Positions 35,217 to 44,420 of a DNA stretch of 64,000 nucleotides are shown here, piece after piece. Positions within the stretch are counted from its first letter, which is position 1; each line of letters begins with the position of its first letter. Origin of the DNA: Palsa-360 sp963710315 (GTDB lineage: Bacteria; Acidobacteriota; Terriglobia; Acidiferrales; UBA7541); the NCBI GenBank assembly GCA_963710315.1, contig CAVPZW010000005.1, forward strand, positions 62,001 to 126,000, in the 5' to 3' direction. The translations under genes and the position numbers were made by a program. Under the pieces are notes generated by a model. That model did no database searches. It was not told the origin of the DNA and worked only from the letters and a program-made list of their open reading frames with translations.

Positions 35217-36322
35217 TCATTCCCGAATTCGCGCGGGTGCCGCTGTGCGTACTGCGGCGAAATCGCTCTCTGCCGCGACACGCCGATCCGAAGCGGGCCA
35301 CGCGATATCAATGGGGCGATTTTCCTCGGCCGATTGGTCCGCGGCCTGGTACACCTGCATGACCATGCGTGCATGCTCGGGAGTGACCAGCGGCTGCTTG
35401 CCATGAGCCACGCAATCCAGAAAGTGGATGGTCTCTGCTTCCATCGGCCCGGCATACACGTGATCCACTTTTTCGCCGGGCATGGTGGAAAGCGGGAATT
35501 CGATGCCGCGCTTCATGGTGTTGATGCTGATGTCGCGGTGCGAGTCGTCCACCATGATTGCGCCTTCGCTGCCGACCATCTCGATCCAGGTGGAGGAAAA
35601 ATTGGGATATGCCGGGGGAAGCCCCATCCCGCGCCAATGGTGAAAACGCTGCCGTCATCCAGCGTCACCACAATCCAGGCGCAGTCCGGCACATTGTGTG
35701 TAGGCAGCATGATCTTATTTACAAACTGCGCGTAGACGCGCACCGGTTTGCGCGGCTCAAAGCACCACAGCACAAAATCGATATCGTGCGTGGCTTCCAT
35801 GGCGGCCGGAGAAAGCTTGATGCGCCCGCCAATTTTATTGCCCAGATTGCGCGTGATGTGGCGGCTCACCAGCGCGCTCACCGGCTGGCCGATCGTGCCG
35901 TCGCTGATGCAGCGCTTCACGTACGCGAATTTGGGATTGAAGCGCTGCGAATATCCGATGGTGAAGAGCAGCGATTTGGAATGCGCGAGATTGATCAATT
36001 CATCCGCTTCGGCCAGTGTGAGAGAAATTGGCTTCTCGAGCAGCAGATGCTTTCCCGCCAGCAGCGCTTCTTTGGCCATCGGATAATGAACCGTTTCCGG
36101 CGTGGCCGAGACGATAATGGCGTTGATGTTGTCATTCTTCAGAAGGGCGCGATAATCCGTAGTGGCAGTCGCGGGATTGGTCTTCTCCGCGACTTCTTTC
36201 AGGCGCGCCTCTTTGATTTCGGCGATGTGCAGCTCGCTCACGTAGGGGCTCGCGGCGCAGGTTTCCGCGCGAATGCCTCCGCACCATCCCGTTCCGATGA
36301 TTCCGATATTCACTTTCTGCAT
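35217..36322 (-). pseudogene. Gfo/Idh/MocA oxidoreductase gene with one frameshift
   Basis: Starts at ATG 36322 (MQKVNIGIIGTGWCGGIRAE) after GGAGGAAAT. The Rossmann motif GIIGTGWCG, the catalytic-Lys region LLLEKPISLTLAEADELI and the middle region continue to about 35626, where the frame changes; the other frame (GLPPAYPNFSSTWIEMVGSE) runs to the stop at 35217. The change falls at the CCCC run 35622-35625, where one extra base would restore the frame. Stitched length is about 368 residues, normal for the family. A single homopolymer indel in an otherwise conserved gene looks like a sequencing error or a very recent mutation. Confidence 0.82.
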
Positions 36323-36484
36323 ATTTCCTCCGCTCAAGAATCCCGCGATCCATGGAATCGGCGGTGCCTGTGTGGGCGCGTTTCCGCAGCCCAGCCGCGC
36401 ATATATGTTAGCTGATTTTGCTTTCCGGGCGCGCCATATTACAACCGCCTGTTTGGGATCGCAATGGTCTGGTGGCGCTGGTTT

Positions 36485-36562
36485 AGTGGCGCCGGCGTCC
36501 CGCCGGCGGTTTTGAATTCTGATGAATCCGCGAAAAACCGCCTGCAAGATGTCGGCGCCACC
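36485..36562. repeat. Imperfect inverted repeat in gene-poor gap
   Basis: AGTGGCGCCGGCGTCCCGCC faces a right arm ending GTCGGCGCCACC, with facing runs of GGTTTT and AAAACC. It lies in the 387-bp gap 36323-36709 between the Gfo/Idh gene and DoxX. I see no gene in that gap. Confidence 0.75.
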
Positions 36563-36709
36563 AACCGCTCCGCGAATCGTTGCAAAACATTCCCGAGAGA
36601 TTCAAAAAGCCTATCGGAGGCTTTTGATTTTAAAGCCAGGCAAGATCGAGTCCCCATAGGTTTCCCGTGCTAAAGTTATCGCGAATTATTGCTGTCCGGG
36701 GGGATCGAA

Positions 36710-37141
36710 ATGCAGTTCATGGAAAAGTTCCGGCCGTTGACGCTACTGCTGCTGCGAATCGGCATCGGCCTGGAATTCATGTACAACGGATATCCAAAAT
36801 TCTGGGGCCGCAGGCTTGAACATATCGACGAATTCGTCCATGTGGCTCACCTTCCCGCGTATTTCGTCTACATCGCAGGCGCTCTGGAGTTGGGCGGAGG
36901 GGCGCTGCTTGTCATCGGGCTCTTCACCAGGTTTCTGGGATTGCTTCTTGCCGGCGAAATGGCGGTAGCCTTGTGGAGGGACGAACATATTTTCCAGCAC
37001 CCGCTGGCCATGGACCAGTATGGGCTCGCGATGGTCCTAGGAGTGGGGGCGTTCGCGCTGGCAACATTTGGGGCCGGCTCGATTTCGCTGGATCGCGCGT
37101 TTTTCGGCAAAGGCAAATCGTCGCGCAGTGCGAAGGCTTGA
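36710..37141 (+). CDS. DoxX family membrane protein
   Basis: A 143-residue protein with four hydrophobic segments. It starts MQFMEKFRPLTLLLLRIGIG, followed by FMYNGYPKFWGR, the usual DoxX loop, and AGALELGGGALLVIGLFTRF in the second segment. DoxX-type proteins are quinone- or thiol-linked membrane proteins of uncertain role. A GGGGGGAT precedes the ATG. It lies 72 bp upstream of the amidohydrolase, probably one unit. Confidence 0.87.
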   Translation: MQFMEKFRPLTLLLLRIGIGLEFMYNGYPKFWGRRLEHIDEFVHVAHLPAYFVYIAGALELGGGALLVIGLFTRFLGLLLAGEMAVALWRDEHIFQHPLAMDQYGLAMVLGVGAFALATFGAGSISLDRAFFGKGKSSRSAKA

Positions 37142-37213
37142 GACAGAATATTCGCTTCAATTATTACTGATGTCCCGCGGTAAATTGATTCCGGAAAGAA
37201 TGGGAGATTTCCA

Positions 37214-38605
37214 ATGAGCACCATTTTCGCCGATGCCTGGCTGATTACCATGAACGAGCAGCGCGAGGTTCTGGAGAGCGCCAGCGTCTGCGTGGAGAAA
37301 GACCGCATCGTGGCGGTGAGCACGCGCAAGGACCTGGAGCGGCGATTTCCGACGGCCGAAATAGTGGATTGCAAGGGACGCATTGTGATGCCGGGAATGG
37401 TCAACACGCACACGCATCTGTTTCAGACGCTCATGAAGGGCCTGGGCGACGACATGGTCCTGAAAAAGTGGTTCACCTGCATGACCGGTCCAAGCGCGGT
37501 TTACCTCACGCCCGAAGACGCTTATGCCGCCGCGCTGCACGGATGCGTGGAATCGATTCGTTCCGGCGTGACCACTCTAGTCGACTTCATGTACGTCCAC
37601 ACGCGTCCGGGCATGATCAAGTCGGTGGTGGAAGCATATGACCAAACGGGGATGAGAGGTTTTGTCTGCCGTGGCTTCGCTTCCCTTGGCGAAGAATACG
37701 GCGTTCCCCGCGCGCTCATCGAAAAGCCGGAACACGCCATTGGAGACGCGCGCAAGCAGATGCGCCGCTACAACAAGCCGGGCGGGCGAGTGCAGGTGGG
37801 AGTCGCGCCCAACATGATTTGGGCAGTCGATGAAAAAGGCTACCGCTTGACGCGCAAGCTTGCCGACGAGGAGCATGCTTTAATCACAACGCATATTGCG
37901 GAAACCACTTTTGAACTGCAAACCGCTGCAACGCGCTACGGCCAAACGGACACTGAATTCCTGAGCGAGATTGGATTTCTTGGCCCGGACGTGCTGGCCG
38001 CTCACTGCGTGCATTGCAAGCAGCACGACATCCGAATCCTGAAGCATCACGACACCAAAGTGGCGCACAACCCCTGCAGCAATCTCTATCTCGCTTCGGG
38101 ATGCCCGCCCATTCCCGAAATGCTGATGGCCGGCGTCACGGTTGGCCTCGCTTCGGATGGCCCCGCGAGCAGCAACAATCACAGCCTCTTTCAAGCCATG
38201 AAATTTGCCGCTCTCATGCAAAAAGGTTTCCATCAGGATGCCACGGTCATCACGGCGGAAAAAGTGATGGAGCTGGCGACCATCGATGGCGCGCGTGCCG
38301 TCGGACTGGAAAAGGAAATCGGCTCGATTGAAGTGGGGAAGAAAGCGGACCTCGTGGTCATCGATTTCAACAATGCATTCATGACGCCGATCCATCATCC
38401 CGTGTCCGCGATCGTTTACTCAGCGCTGGGAAATGAAGTGACCACGGTGATGATCGATGGCCGCTTCGTGATGCGCGATGGCGTGGTGAAAAGCGTGGAT
38501 GAGGCAGCCGCAAGGCGCCAGGCGCAAATCGCCGCCGATGATTTGGCGCGCCGCTCCGGCTCCGACAAATTCAAGAAACGCCCGTGGCGCTCCATGACGA
38601 TTTAG
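37214..38605 (+). CDS. Metal-dependent amidohydrolase (SsnA/TrzA/8-oxoguanine deaminase-like)
   Basis: A 463-residue TIM-barrel hydrolase. Metal-binding residues are visible as NTHTHLFQ (HxH), TTHIAET (His), HCVHC (His near a conserved Cys) and LASDGPASSNN (Asp). The motif set fits the cytosine-deaminase/chlorohydrolase branch that deaminates or dechlorinates heterocyclic amines such as guanine derivatives and triazines. A GGGAG Shine-Dalgarno site precedes ATG 37214. It converges on a nucleoside-type ABC importer, so intracellular deamination of an imported purine-like compound is a reasonable idea. Confidence 0.88.
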   Translation: MSTIFADAWLITMNEQREVLESASVCVEKDRIVAVSTRKDLERRFPTAEIVDCKGRIVMPGMVNTHTHLFQTLMKGLGDDMVLKKWFTCMTGPSAVYLTPEDAYAAALHGCVESIRSGVTTLVDFMYVHTRPGMIKSVVEAYDQTGMRGFVCRGFASLGEEYGVPRALIEKPEHAIGDARKQMRRYNKPGGRVQVGVAPNMIWAVDEKGYRLTRKLADEEHALITTHIAETTFELQTAATRYGQTDTEFLSEIGFLGPDVLAAHCVHCKQHDIRILKHHDTKVAHNPCSNLYLASGCPPIPEMLMAGVTVGLASDGPASSNNHSLFQAMKFAALMQKGFHQDATVITAEKVMELATIDGARAVGLEKEIGSIEVGKKADLVVIDFNNAFMTPIHHPVSAIVYSALGNEVTTVMIDGRFVMRDGVVKSVDEAAARRQAQIAADDLARRSGSDKFKKRPWRSMTI

Positions 38606-38611
38606 TCTTTT

Positions 38612-38683
38612 GTGGCGCGGGCTTCAGCCTGCGGGGCTTGGTCTCTGCAAGGCCCAAAATCCGCAGGCTGAAGCCCGCGCTAC
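38612..38683. repeat. GGCTTCAGCC-type dispersed palindrome, copy 5
   Basis: Left arm GTGGCGCGGGCTTCAGCCTG, right arm CAGGCTGAAGCCCGCGCTAC. It lies between the convergent amidohydrolase (+) and the ABC permease (-), 6 bp from each. Confidence 0.92.
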
Positions 38684-38689
38684 TAAAAC

Positions 38690-39634
38690 CTAATCCTTGA
38701 CGTATGGCTCCATCAGCGCCGCAGGCTTAACCGCTTTCCCGCCGAACAATCCCGAAATTGCGAGAATCGTCACAATGTAGGGTAAAGCAAGCAGCAGTTG
38801 CGGCGGCACATGCGTCCCGAAAATCTGTAGCGACAACTGGAGAGCGTCGCACGCGCCAAAGACCATGGCGGCAACCGTGGCTTTCAGCGGATTCCATCGC
38901 CCGAAGATGACAATTCCCAGCGCGATGAATCCCTGCCCTGAGACAATGGATTCGCGGAAAAGCCCCACCTGCGCCAGCACCAGATATCCGCCCGCCATTC
39001 CCGCCGCCGCGCCCGAAATCAGCGTTCCGGCATACCTCATGCGGTAAACGGAAATCCCGGCGGAATCCGCGGCGGCAGGATTTTCTCCGGAGGCGCGCAA
39101 GGCGAGTCCAAAATTGGTGCGAAACAAAATGAAGTGCGCAACGAAGGCCAGCGCAATCGTCAAATAGAACAGGATGGTCTGGCCAAACAGCACCGGCCCA
39201 ATCACGGGAATATTGCTGAGCACCGGAATGTGCAGCGGCTGGAACATGGCGATGCTCTCCGGCACGGCCGAATTGCCCAGCGCCTTGCGGTACACTGCGC
39301 TGGCAACGCCCAGCGCCAGAACATTGAACACCAATCCCGCCACAACCTGGCTGGCGCGCACCGTCACGTACATCCACGCCAAAATAAGATTCGCCGCCAC
39401 ACCGGCAATCACCGCGGCAAACAGGCTGAGCCAAATCATTCCGGTATAGAACGACACAAGGAAGCTAGTCAGAGCTCCCAGCAAAATTGTTCCCTCGATG
39501 CCGATGTTTAGCACACCGCTTTGCTCGGCAAACGTTTCGCCGAGCGCCGCGAGCAACACAGGCCCTGCAAGGCGCAGACTGGCCGTCAGCCAGGTGACCA
39601 CGAAAGCCGAAATCACAAACTGAGGGCCACTCAT
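38690..39634 (-). CDS. ABC transporter permease (BMP/nucleoside type)
   Basis: A 314-residue membrane permease of the branched-chain-like permease fold used by nucleoside importers (YufQ/NupQ type). Around eight membrane segments; the family phrases GEIFAEQSGVLNIGIEGT-like region (TFAEQSGVLNIGIEGTILLG) and the conserved ALRASGENPAAADSAGI loop, which contacts the ATPase, are both visible. It overlaps the next upstream permease by 4 bp, so the two form one operon. Confidence 0.92.
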   Translation of the reverse strand: MSGPQFVISAFVVTWLTASLRLAGPVLLAALGETFAEQSGVLNIGIEGTILLGALTSFLVSFYTGMIWLSLFAAVIAGVAANLILAWMYVTVRASQVVAGLVFNVLALGVASAVYRKALGNSAVPESIAMFQPLHIPVLSNIPVIGPVLFGQTILFYLTIALAFVAHFILFRTNFGLALRASGENPAAADSAGISVYRMRYAGTLISGAAAGMAGGYLVLAQVGLFRESIVSGQGFIALGIVIFGRWNPLKATVAAMVFGACDALQLSLQIFGTHVPPQLLLALPYIVTILAISGLFGGKAVKPAALMEPYVKD

Positions 39635-40754
39635 TTGGACACCTCTTCGGCAACCGGCGGCGGAGCGCCGCGCGAAAAGAAAGACAAATTAATCTTGTAG
39701 TAGCGCAGCGCATCGAAGGCCAGCACCAGGAGCACCGCCAGGCTTTGCAGAATGAATGTGATCGAGGAAGGAATGCTCACCCGCCGCTGCATTGCATCCG
39801 CGCCCACGGACATGCCTCCGTACAAAAGCGCCGTGGGAATCACGGCCACGGGATTGAGCCGCGCCAGAAGAGCCACCACGATGCCGACAAAACCAACGCC
39901 GCCGCTGATTCCATCCATCAGCCGGTGCTGCGATCCGAGCACCTCCACCATTCCCGCCAGGCCTCCCAACCCGCCCGCGAAAAATGCGGCCAGCATGATT
40001 CGCCGTCCCACGTCGATGCCGGCATAGCGCGCGGCGGCGGCGTTGAATCCCGTAACGATCAGTTCGTATCCCAGAGGCATTTTTTGCAGCAGCATCCACA
40101 CAAGGGCCGCGGCGGCGATGGCGATCAGAATGCCCGCGTGCGCTCGCGTCCCTGGCAAGATGAAAGGCAGCCACGTCGCGCGCGGAAGAAGCAGCGTTTC
40201 CGGAAGACTTCCCGGAGCTCTCATCGGGCCGGAGACCAAATATTGCAGAATGAAAATCGCGACGTAATTTGACATCAGCGAAATCAGGACTTCGTTTCCT
40301 CCAAGCCGCGCGCGCACAAGCCCGACCAGGCCGGCCCACACACCACCCGCAACGAAGCCGAATAAAATTGCCAGCGGCAAAAAAAGAAAAAATGGGATGG
40401 GACCGATGTGCGCGCCCGGCGCCGTCAAAAGAGCCAGCCAGGCGGTGGCCGAAGCGCCGATGACGAAGCACCCTTCAAAGCCCAGATAGCTGAACCCCGA
40501 ACGCCAGCTCACAATCGTGCCAAGAGCGATCAGCGCCAGGGGGGACGTGCGCACCAGCGAATAGCCAAATCCGCGCAGCGTTCCGAAGGGTTCATGGAAA
40601 AGCGCGAAATACGCCTGCAAAGGACTCGCGCCGTATGAAAGAAACAGAAAAGCGATGTCACGAGCATTGCGGCCAGAAATGCGCCGGTCGTCGTGGCAAG
40701 AATCGCCAGAGGCGAATCGACCGGCGTCAGGCGGCGTTCAAATAATTTCGCCAT
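39631..40754 (-). pseudogene. ABC transporter permease (BMP/nucleoside type) with N-terminal frameshift
   Basis: The second permease of the importer. From ATG 40754 the frame gives MAKLFERRLTPVDSPLAILA and a first membrane segment, then shifts near 40655-40665; the other frame resumes as AFLFLSYGASPLQAYFALFH and continues intact to the stop at 39631, with FSYLGFEGCFVIGASATAWL and the ATPase-contact loop VTGFNAAAARYAGIDVGRR. One indel restores the gene. It may be an assembly error, or the protein may be cut at its first segment. It overlaps the ATPase gene by 28 bp. Confidence 0.82.
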
Positions 40755-42294
40755 GCATGCGCCTCCTTCCCGGGCCCTGCCGCCGGCGCTCCGTCCGGCT
40801 TGATTCCCGCCATCATCAATCCAATTTCCTCCACTGAGGCGCCCGCCGCGTCCACAATGCCCATGATGCGGCCCTCGAACATCACTGCAATTCTGTCGGC
40901 GAGATTCAACAGCTCTTCAAGCTCCGCGGAGATCAGCAGGATCGCTTTGCCTTCCTGGCGGGCGCGCAGCAATTCTCCCCACACCGCTTCGACCGCGCCA
41001 ACATCCAGACCTCGCGTGGGGTGCTCCACAATCAATGCCGCCGAACCGCGCATGATTTCCCGGCCCAGGATCAGCTTCTGAAGATTGCCGCCGGAAAGTT
41101 TTCCGGCCGCGAAATCGATTCCGGCGGTGCGAATTCCGAATCGAGACACGAGTCCTGCGCGGATTCCCGAGCCTCGCGAATGTCCGCGAAACAGGCCGCG
41201 CGCATATTTTCGTTGCAAGCCAAGAATTGCATTGTCCGCGACGGACATTTCAGTGACCGAGCCAACATGCCGGCGGTCGGCCGGAACATAGGAAATGCCC
41301 GCCTGCGCGATGCTGCGCGACGCTCAGCCCGGTGACATCGGCGCCATTCAGAAGCACGCGGCCGCTTTCGATCTTGCGCAGGTGCATGACCGCTTCGGCA
41401 AGTTCGGATTGGCCGTTGCCATCGACGCCTGCAATGCCCAGGATTTCGCCGGCATGTACTTCGCAGGCTCAGCCCGCGAACTTTTTCCTGTCCGCTTTCA
41501 TCGCGGACATGCAGATCTTCGATTTGCAGAATCGGGCCGCCAGGTTTTTGTTTTGATTTGTCCGCGCGCAGATTCACTTCGCGCCCGACCATCAGCCGCG
41601 TCAACTCCTGCCCGGACGTCGAGCCAATCGTCCGCGTGGCCACGGCTTGTCCGTCGCGCATCACCGTGACGCGGTCGGCAAGCTCCATAATCTCGGCAAG
41701 CTTGTGCGTGACGATCACCACCGAGCGGCCATCTTCCCGCAGCTTGCGCAATACGGCGAATAGGTGGTCCTTCTCCTGCGGCGTCAACACAGCGGTAGGT
41801 TCGTCGAGAATCAGGAGGCGCGCGTCGCGATACAAGAGTTTCAGAATTTCCACGCGCTGCTGCACGCCGATGGGCAGCGATCCCACCTCGGCCGCCGGAT
41901 CCAGCGCCAGCCCGTGGCGTTCGCTCAACTCCAAAAGTTTTTCCGAGGCGCGCCGCAAATCGAGGATCGCGCTGCTTTCGCGCAATCCGAGCACCGTATT
42001 TTCAACCACTGAAAACGGGCGCACCAGCATGAATTCCTGGTGCACCATGCCAATGCCCAGCGCAATGGCGTCCTTCGGGCTGCCGAGATGCACCCGCTGG
42101 CCATCGATCACGATTTCTCCGGAGTCCATGGAATGGAATCCGTAGAGAATCTGCATTAACGTGCTCTTGCCCGCGCCATTCTCGCCAAGGAGTGCGTGAA
42201 TTTCCCCCGCTTGAATCGTCAAGTTGACGTTGTTGTTGGCAAGCACGCCCGGAAAGCGTTTCACGATGTTCTTCATTTCCAGGGAATGCTTCAC
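40727..42294 (-). pseudogene. ABC transporter ATP-binding protein (BMP/nucleoside type) with two frameshifts
   Basis: A two-cassette ATPase, about 520 residues when stitched. The first cassette is intact: Walker A GENGAGKSTLMQ, signature-like LPIGVQQRVEILKLL, Walker B LLILDEPTAVL. The frame changes near 41465 (just after VRGLSLR; the other frame gives EVHAGEILGIAGVDGNGQSE) and again near 41307 (AGISYVPADRRHVGSVTEMS), restoring the second cassette with KLSGGNLQKLILGREI and the Walker-B-like AALIVEHPTRGLDVG. Each site is repaired by one or two bases. Nucleoside-type ABC importers need this protein, so the working state of the operon depends on whether the indels are real. Confidence 0.82.
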
Positions 42295-42369
42295 CGCACG
42301 CTCCTTTGAGAAGCCGCCAACCGCAATTTGCCGGGCATGGAACAGATGACGCGGAAAGTCGTCCTGGAC

Positions 42370-43380
42370 TTACGCCACCAAGGAATCGACATCGATCTTG
42401 CGCGACGCGATGTCGCTCCAAACTTTCTGAAACGCGCTCCACTCATCCGCGGAAATCAGGCGAGGATTGTAATCCCCATTCTTTCCACATTTCTGCAGCC
42501 ACATCTGATTTACGGGAGGCCGCCACTCTTTGCCGCCCGCGAACGTGCCGGCCGCCACCTCTTGCGAAACGGAGATCACCATTCCTCCGAGATTCATCTC
42601 AAAGCTGGTGGCCATATTGTTGGGAGCCAGGCTGGTCTGATCGGAGTAGCATCCCAGCACTTTTATATTTCCCGCCACGGCGCCTTGAATCGCTCCGAGC
42701 CCGGTCACGTCGGCCGCGTGCCAGATCACATCCGCGCCGTTTCCAATCAGGATCGAAGCGGCCTCTCTGCCCTTGGAAGCGTTGTCGTAATCTCCGGTGA
42801 TGATGCCCAGCGCCCGAATTCCCGGAACCGCTTGCTGCGCTCCCGCGATGAACGCTTTTTTCATGCGGTTCTGGTTGGGATCGTCATCGCCTCCTATGAA
42901 ACCCACCGCCCGTTTCTTTTCCGAAATGAGCGCGGCCAGGACGCCGGCGCCGTACGCTGCGCCAAAATAACCCATGTTGACGTACATGATGTTGGAAGGA
43001 ACTTCCGGCTGCGGAAGAAAAGTGGTAACGAAGTAATGCTGGCTGGGATAGTCGGGCGCCACTTCCAGCAGGGTGCTGCTGAATTCGATGCCATGCCCAA
43101 TGACCAGATCGAAGCCGTCGTCCGAGTAGCCTCGCGCCACCTGATCCATCTGCGCGATGCTGATGTTTTCGGCGTAGGCCGTCTTGAAACCGGAACTGGC
43201 TTTGAGCTCTTTCAGTCCGTTGTAGGCCAGCTGGCTCCAGCCGCCATCCGTAATCACTCCAGAGAGCAGCAAAGCCACGCTGGTCTGGCGAGTGGGATTC
43301 GCCCAAGCTCCCGGCACAACGGACATGGCGAAGGCCGAAGCGAGTGCTCCATGAAAGGCACGCCTCGATATTCGGCCCAT
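42370..43380 (-). CDS. BMP-family ABC transporter substrate-binding protein
   Basis: A 336-residue periplasmic binding protein of the basic-membrane-protein (BmpA/Med) family, which binds nucleosides. It has a signal peptide with a twin-arginine-like start (SRRAFHGALASAF) and Ala-x-Ala cleavage near AWA-NP; no lipobox Cys is seen. Features include VITDGGWSQLAYNGL, GYSDDGFDLVIGHGIEF and the AVGFIGGDDDPNQ segment. It is the first gene of the importer operon running leftwards through the ATPase and two permeases. Confidence 0.9.
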   Translation of the reverse strand: MGRISRRAFHGALASAFAMSVVPGAWANPTRQTSVALLLSGVITDGGWSQLAYNGLKELKASSGFKTAYAENISIAQMDQVARGYSDDGFDLVIGHGIEFSSTLLEVAPDYPSQHYFVTTFLPQPEVPSNIMYVNMGYFGAAYGAGVLAALISEKKRAVGFIGGDDDPNQNRMKKAFIAGAQQAVPGIRALGIITGDYDNASKGREAASILIGNGADVIWHAADVTGLGAIQGAVAGNIKVLGCYSDQTSLAPNNMATSFEMNLGGMVISVSQEVAAGTFAGGKEWRPPVNQMWLQKCGKNGDYNPRLISADEWSAFQKVWSDIASRKIDVDSLVA

Positions 43381-43524
43381 TCATTTCTCCCCTGTTGTAG
43401 CCGCATGACCGCAAATAATGCGGCAAACTCGCGCAACATTTGTCCAAGCAAAAGGAGGATACCATTCCCGCAAAGCGAGAGGATTTTTATTCGCAGGCCA
43501 TTGAATAGCAAATGCTCGGAAAAA

Positions 43525-44274
43525 CTATTTCAAATATGTGTCAGCGGAAAAATATTTGATGGAGCCCGGAACGCCGTCATAGGCAACTGCCGCTACGTAA
43601 CCTTCGGCGGGATGGTGCGCTTCCAGGTGCCAGCGAGAGTCGATACCGCTGACGAACTCTGCGGGCTGCCCAGGAGCCAGGCTCACGGCAAAACTGTTCA
43701 GCGGGATCTGCAATCCCATTCCGGTGGCCTTCAGATAAGCTTCCTTGCGCGTCCAGCAGCGGAAAAATCCGTCAACTCTTGCTTCCGGCGGCAACGCCCG
43801 CAAATCGCTCACTTCGCGCGCTGAAAAATGGCGTTTGGCAATATCGTCTCCGGCGGAATCCGGCCGGATGTGCTCCACATCAATGCCAAGATTTCGCCCT
43901 CGAGCAATCGCATACACCACCAAGTTCGACGAATGCGAAAGATTGAAAGAAAGTCCGCTGGATGCGTTTGCTCCGGAGAGCGCGGGCTTTCCATGCTGCC
44001 CGTAAGAAAATTCCAGGTCCGCCGGATCTTGATGAAGGTATCCGCCAAGTAGCTTGCGAAGCAGGCCGCGCGCCACCACAAATCTGTTCCGGTCGTTCAC
44101 AAAATGGAATCGATCCGCCCTGCCCTTTTCATCCAGGAAAAGCGTCGCCTCCAAATGGCCAATCGTCATGCTTTCGCGGTCCAGCGCCGCGTGCCACACG
44201 TGGATTTCGTCCCCGATTTGCACCCATTCCTTTGAGGAAACTAGCTGCACCGTTCCCCTTTTCCCGCCGGCCAT
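43525..44274 (-). CDS. 4'-phosphopantetheinyl transferase (Sfp type)
   Basis: A 249-residue enzyme that loads the phosphopantetheine arm of coenzyme A on carrier-protein serines. The two diagnostic motifs are present: LGIDVEHIRP (Mg2+ binding, near residue 135) and FFRCWTRKEAYLKATGMGL (near residue 175). The FNLSHSSNLVVYA segment is also family-like. The NRPS at 46954 needs such an enzyme to convert its T domains; distance is about 2.7 kb. The start could be the ATG at 44274. Confidence 0.93.
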   Translation of the reverse strand: MAGGKRGTVQLVSSKEWVQIGDEIHVWHAALDRESMTIGHLEATLFLDEKGRADRFHFVNDRNRFVVARGLLRKLLGGYLHQDPADLEFSYGQHGKPALSGANASSGLSFNLSHSSNLVVYAIARGRNLGIDVEHIRPDSAGDDIAKRHFSAREVSDLRALPPEARVDGFFRCWTRKEAYLKATGMGLQIPLNSFAVSLAPGQPAEFVSGIDSRWHLEAHHPAEGYVAAVAYDGVPGSIKYFSADTYLK

Positions 44275-44420
44275 TGGCCCACAGCGAGCATCTTAGTGAA
44301 CCCTGCACGGAACTGGTACCGCAACCTGCCGGACCCATGCACCACACGAAACATGGCTGCGGAATTGCCGGTCACAACGCTGGCGATATCATTTTTGCTG
44401 GGATAACATTCTAGCCCCCC

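Noticed and set aside
42328..43824. Open frame of about 500 codons on the plus strand across the BMP protein and phosphopantetheinyl transferase
   Set aside because: Covers two well-supported minus-strand genes and the gap between them; no domain is recognisable.
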